Positions 34,985 to 64,000 of a stretch of DNA of 64,000 nt are shown here, in pieces; position 1 is the stretch's first letter; each line of letters begins with the position of its first letter. Source of the DNA: Ianthella basta (Eukaryota > Porifera > Demospongiae > Verongiida > Ianthellidae); NCBI GenBank assembly GCA_964019415.1, contig OZ025890.1, forward strand, positions 4,533,292 through 4,597,291. The letters run 5' to 3'. The position numbers and the translations under genes are program-made. The notes under the pieces were generated by a model that did not search any database, had not been told where the DNA came from, and was given only the letters and a program-made list of their open reading frames with translations.

Positions 34985-35953
34985 TGCTGTGTACTCACTA
35001 GTGAATGGTGTTGTTGCCGGCTGTCACTTGTAATCATAGGCAGAACCCATTTAGCAGCCTTAGATGTTCGTTTGTGGGTTTGATTGCATGTTGTTCAATT
35101 GAGGGGGAGTGTTGGAGAAGACCTATTAATGACACTGGTCAAGCTAATTGCAGTGAGAAGTTGCCAATCAGCAGATTGGCAGATGGTGAATCAGACCATA
35201 CAAAGCTCCACTGTGGTAGCCATGTTCAGTGCATGTTGCACAGTGCATCAGCATTCTGCGGGTGCATGAGCTGTGATCAGATACTTTCACTAGTAATTGC
35301 ATGTACATGTATGTTGGTGGCTCCCTCACTAGTATTCACCCAAGTAATGTATGAATTATTTGTGTGGGTAGATCAAAGAGTAACAATATGGAATGTGAAG
35401 TCCACTGCACACTGTTAATGAATACCACATTGCAAATAACCTAAATTACGTAGCACCTCGTCTAGTCTGCAACTTGTCAGTTGTAATTGTGTACACTCAT
35501 GTGATGGCCTTAGAGAATTCAGTACTGCAATAGTTGTGTGTTATTCAGTTTATTAGTGTTGTGTGACTTGTGTCTGAGGAGGCCTTTGAGGGCACCATCT
35601 AAGCTGATTATGGCACTGAGAAGCTCTCAAACAACATGCAATCTGTCAGTGTTAGGCTCTAATAGCCTCTCCCATAGCCCTCATTGAACACCTTTGCACT
35701 ATCTCAGTTAGTCTAGCATGCTAGACCCACTATGTCCCCGGGCAGAGTGGGTCTAGCACACTAGACTATGTCTCACTGTGTGTTGCATTACATGAGCAGA
35801 ATGTGTGTAGAATGTAGTGTAGTGTATAATGTGCCAGTACTAGTGTAGAGTTGCATTGCAGTATCCTTCCTCAGTCACACACTCTCACTCACACAATGAC
35901 TAAGACTTGCGCCTATACAGTTCAGTACTATTTCCCCTGTCCACATGCCACAG
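34985..35953. other. Right boundary of the array, no gene seen
   Basis: The first 400 bases are a divergent version of the class 2 upstream flank of copy M. From about 35450 to 35640 a second, weaker relative of the same flank can be followed (gtgatggccttagagaattc), possibly the trace of a lost copy. A palindrome lies at 35709-35768. I find no MED23 exon between the array and 35954. Confidence 0.5.
35709..35768. repeat. 60-base near-perfect palindrome
   Basis: The arms tagtctagcatgctagaccc and the inverted gggtctagcacactagacta enclose a GC-rich centre with ccccgggc. It can form a long hairpin or cruciform. It may be a tiny inverted-repeat element; no target duplication is evident. Confidence 0.7.
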
Positions 35954-60673
<24,720 letters not shown>

Positions 60674-61053
60674 TTATAACTGCAGCTAAGGGTTATCCCT
60701 TGCAATTGGCTATGACTTCATATCCCTTTTTGAGAACGAACTCGTGCTTAAATTAATTGTTACAAGTATGCATGAATATAATTTCTCATTTGTACCTGCC
60801 GCCATGCATATTACTATGCATTGTTGTGTGCATATGCGTGAAGAGTAGTACCGTATATGTTTCAATTTAAGAGAACGCGCGCGCGTAGGAGTGGCAGGGA
60901 GGGACAGATATATACGCGCAGCATGCATCACTGCGGCGACTGAGCGTAGCGACTACAGGCCGGATTCTAAAGACCTAGACCTAGCTGCTTGTATAGCTAG
61001 AAGTCTCGAGAACAGAGAGGGCACCTCGATCATCCGCGCCCATTCTAAGAAAG
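60674..61053 (+). promoter_or_regulatory. Intergenic region between MED23 and the TRIM37-like gene
   Basis: These 380 bases separate the MED23 stop from the next ATG on the same strand. The MED23 3' end must lie in the first part. The second part (60870-61050) is GC-richer (gagaacgcgcgcgcgtagga) and is the likely TRIM37-like promoter and 5' untranslated region. No TATA box is convincing. Confidence 0.5.
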
Positions 61054-62607
61054 ATGGAAACCATGGTTGAGCGTTCAAATCCTACAGAGGTTGGTTGAAG
61101 CACACATGTATCTCAGTTGTCGACTTGAAGACAGTAATGGCCCCTTGCTTCTAGCTGTACAAGCACATGAGTGCCAGTTTTGGGCTGTACCTAGAGTATG
61201 TACTAGTAACATTGGATCATTGTCGTTTCCTCCTCCTCCAGCAAAGCCTGAACGAATTCTTCCAATGCCATATCTGCTACGAGCGACTCAAGAACCCACA
61301 CCTGTGCCCACACTGCTCCAAACCTTGCTGCTTTGATTGTTACAAGGTAAAAAGGGTCGAATTCGTACCGACTGTGCGGATCTGTGTGCTGTGTATATGA
61401 TCAGTGTGTGGTGTTACTGTGATAACGATAATATGCATCCGTGTTATATCTTGGATAAAAACCAGCCTGGTTATAGATTCCCTCTACACTGAGATATACA
61501 ACTATGTAGCTAGTTCTATAGATCTCTGCATGTGCATTGCGCTTGCCCTCTCCTACTGCACACAGCCTTGTAGTAGCTAGGACCTTCTATATAGTGCGTA
61601 TCTGCTTAATTAATCGCGCACACCACCTCAGGTCTATCCTATGCTGTGGCAGTGCATGTTGACTAACTAGAGCACATGTGTTTGAATCATGATTGCAAGT
61701 GAATGAGCTCCCCTCCTCCATCTCCTTGTGTAGCGTTGGCTTATGACAGAGCAGCCCAACTGCCCATTTTGCAGGTGAGGGAGGGAAGGGGAGGGGAGGG
61801 AGGGGTGGAGGTATGCAGTCATTAGAATAGACGGGACGATGTGATTTTGAGAGGGAGTATGCGGTTGTTAGGAGGACTTTGTGGTTGCTAAGAGTATTCA
61901 ATTATATACTAGGAGACTAGGGGTGGGGGTACATGCCCTGGGGCAGCTGCTAATGGATTACATGGCACTTGTGTATACGAACCAACCTAACTGCCCCAAC
62001 CTTTGGAGGTGACAATGATATCTAGTAGTTGCGGTTGGTTGTAAAGATCAGTTTTGTGTGTGGACGATTAGTACTTTTGAGAGGACACCTTACCACTCCT
62101 TCAATGTTGTAGCATGCGAGTGTCTCTTGGGAATCCACCATGTTGATCTCTTGATGGACTGTACTGCTAAAATCAATCACTGCTCCATCCAGAGCAGGTG
62201 CATGTGAACAGCCAGCCTTGGTAGCACCGATGGCCATCCAGTGCAAGTACAGCACAAATTGTCAAAGGCTATGGAGTTACACTTGTAATTGCCTAGCTGT
62301 GTGTAGTTGAACACAGTGAGAGTGCACTCAGTGACAGATCTAGGGTCTGGGCTATCAGCCTCAATGGTTGTACAGAGTTTGTATGAGCCACCTTTATGCA
62401 AGGCACTGCAAATCCTCTGAGCACGGTGCATTTGGAGATGTGACTGGCTATGTATGCAGAGAATGTCTCTCTGCCCAAGGAAGCCAATCTTAGCATAATT
62501 GCTATGCAGAGCCCACGTGTCTGCTGTAATGAAGCGAGGTATGCATCTTGGAAGTGCTCACCATTCATTGTGGCTTGTGTGTGTGTGTGTGTGTGTGTGC
62601 ATGTGTG

Positions 62608-62640
<33 letters not shown>

Positions 62641-62732
62641 ATGTGTGCATGTGTGTGTGTGTGTGTGTGTGTGTGTGAGTGTGTGGGTGGGTGGGTGTGG
62701 GTGTGCCTGTGTGCGTGTGTGCATGTGTGGGT

Positions 62733-62772
<40 letters not shown>

Positions 62773-63446
62773 ATGTAGTGAGCCAGGGAATGTCAGATCT
62801 AGTAGATGGAGCCTGTGTGGTGTATATAGTCCTACGTAGTGTGCAAGGGTGTCTTATGACAGTGGCAGTTACGTATTACTTCACAACCGATTTGTACCTC
62901 CTCAACACCTGGTCAACTGCTTCTGTGCTCATGTGTGCCCACACACTTCCTGCATGTATGTACATATATAGCATGTTGCCATGGCTACCGGGTGACACCT
63001 GGTGTGTGTGGTGAACGTTATATCACACACTTGAACTTGATGTGACGTTCAAATTTGATTTATGCCGCACTCAAATGTGAGGTTAAGTTGATATATCCTC
63101 AACGATATCACTTACAGTACATGTGCCACACCTGTCTCTCTCTGTTGCTAATGTGTTCTCAATATGCATACTCCTGCTTGCTTGCTCACTCCTTTTAACG
63201 TGCTCTCTTCTTCCCTATTCAGGGCTCACCTTCTCACCCATGAACTGGTCAAGTGTCGATGGCTAAAAGAAATTATAGATGTAAGTGTGTCAGCTTCCCC
63301 TCATGTGTGTTAATAGTGCGCCTGTGGTGGTGCTGTAGTATAAGTGCTACAAATGTGCAGTTTTGTATTGGTAATTTGACATAACATGGTTTCATGCAAT
63401 ATGCACTGTGTTTGTGGTATGTATAGTGTGTGTGTACATGTGTGTG

Positions 63447-63538
<92 letters not shown>

Positions 63539-64000
63539 CGCGCATGCGGGGCTTGTCTATGCATGTGTGCATGTGTGGTGCATGTACTGTATGTGTGCAT
63601 ATATACGTACATGTGAGTATGTGTGTGGCTGCATGAGTGTGTTGCGGACTTGTGAGTATAGTTCCAACTCTATCCAATACTCCTTCTAGGACAAAGCAAT
63701 GGAACACGTTCTTCACGAGAAAGACAAAGTGAGTACCAATGCAGTAGGGTGAACACATGCTCCCAGCTGGTTGTAATGTACTGAGTGCTATTAGCAAGTG
63801 CCTCTTAACACCTCTTCACTGATTGCTATTGGTGATGGTCTCTTCACCTTTTACCTGTGCAGCATGAGCAAATGACAAGCATTGCTCTGGAGCAAATTAT
63901 GAGACGTTTGGAGAAAGGTGCAAATGACAAGATGAGACAGCTGTCAGAAGTGAGGGAGAAGATGAATGGAGGTGGAGAGAGCATCAGCCGCTACCTGGTG
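61054..64000 (+). CDS. TRIM37-like RING-finger E3 ubiquitin ligase, 5' part
   Basis: Exons: 61054-61089 ([12 protein letters not shown]), 61242-61346, 61734-61774, 63223-63280, 63690-63728 and 63863 to beyond the window, all with GT-AG borders and matching phases. Residues 13-75 form a C3HC4 RING of the TRIM37 type: [39 protein letters not shown] and HELVKCRW. In TRIM37 this domain transfers ubiquitin. Vertebrate TRIM37 then has a B-box with Cys/His pairs; here the next exons encode [13 protein letters not shown] and a charged helical stretch ([18 protein letters not shown]...) without them. The MATH domain expected further on would lie outside the window. The RING assignment is firm; orthology to TRIM37 is likely, not certain. 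Confidence 0.85.
62576..62770. repeat. GT microsatellite, compound
   Basis: GT runs are broken by gcatgtgtgcat and gggtgggtggg units in the TRIM37-like intron between 61774 and 63223. Confidence 0.95.
63426..63536. repeat. GT microsatellite
   Basis: This long GT run, with two tacat interruptions at its left end, lies in the TRIM37-like intron between 63280 and 63690. Confidence 0.97.

Overview
The window looks like nuclear DNA of an invertebrate animal, most likely a sponge (probably a demosponge). The reasons are spliced metazoan genes (a Mediator MED23 homologue and a TRIM37-type RING gene), many short inverted-repeat transposons and microsatellites, and large families of collagen-like genes with cysteine-rich C-terminal heads, an architecture I associate with sponge gene sets. 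The species cannot be named from the sequence alone.

Region 1 (about 1-35,000) is a tandem array of at least 13 gene copies, all on the minus strand. I label them A to M from low to high coordinate, plus one small orphan fragment. Each encodes a secreted protein: signal peptide, one N-terminal cysteine, 27 or 40 Gly-X-Y triplets, a coiled-coil-like neck and a head of about 265 residues with 16 cysteines. Seven copies are intact (B, E, G, H, I, K, M). Six are broken (A, C, D, F, J, L) by different lesions. The heads combine a nearly invariant scaffold with a few short patches that differ in almost every copy, and the necks are mosaics. Three classes of 5' flank recur in a partly periodic order, so the array grew by duplication of multi-gene blocks of several kb. 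The spacers hold a repeat (called R here) and several non-autonomous transposons, some with clear target-site duplications.

Region 2 (35,954-60,673, plus strand) holds 19 exons that join in a consistent reading frame to give the C-terminal 723 residues or so of MED23. No exon for the N-terminal half is visible. If the gene is complete, that half lies left of the window and the whole minus-strand array sits inside or across a MED23 intron. A second MED23 intron (42,188-54,317, 12.1 kb) contains four intronless minus-strand genes for a different, type II membrane-anchored collagen-like family (N1 to N4). N3 appears to have lost its start codon frame.

Region 3 (61,054 to the right edge, plus strand) is the 5' part of a TRIM37-like RING gene starting 380 bp after the MED23 stop. 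The RING leads into charged helical sequence without the expected B-box.

The most interesting system is the array of collagen-stemmed, patchily variable secreted proteins with a reservoir of broken copies, nested antisense in a conserved transcription-machinery gene together with a second, membrane-anchored collagen family. Secreted recognition or matrix proteins are a reasonable hypothesis. No function is shown by the sequence.
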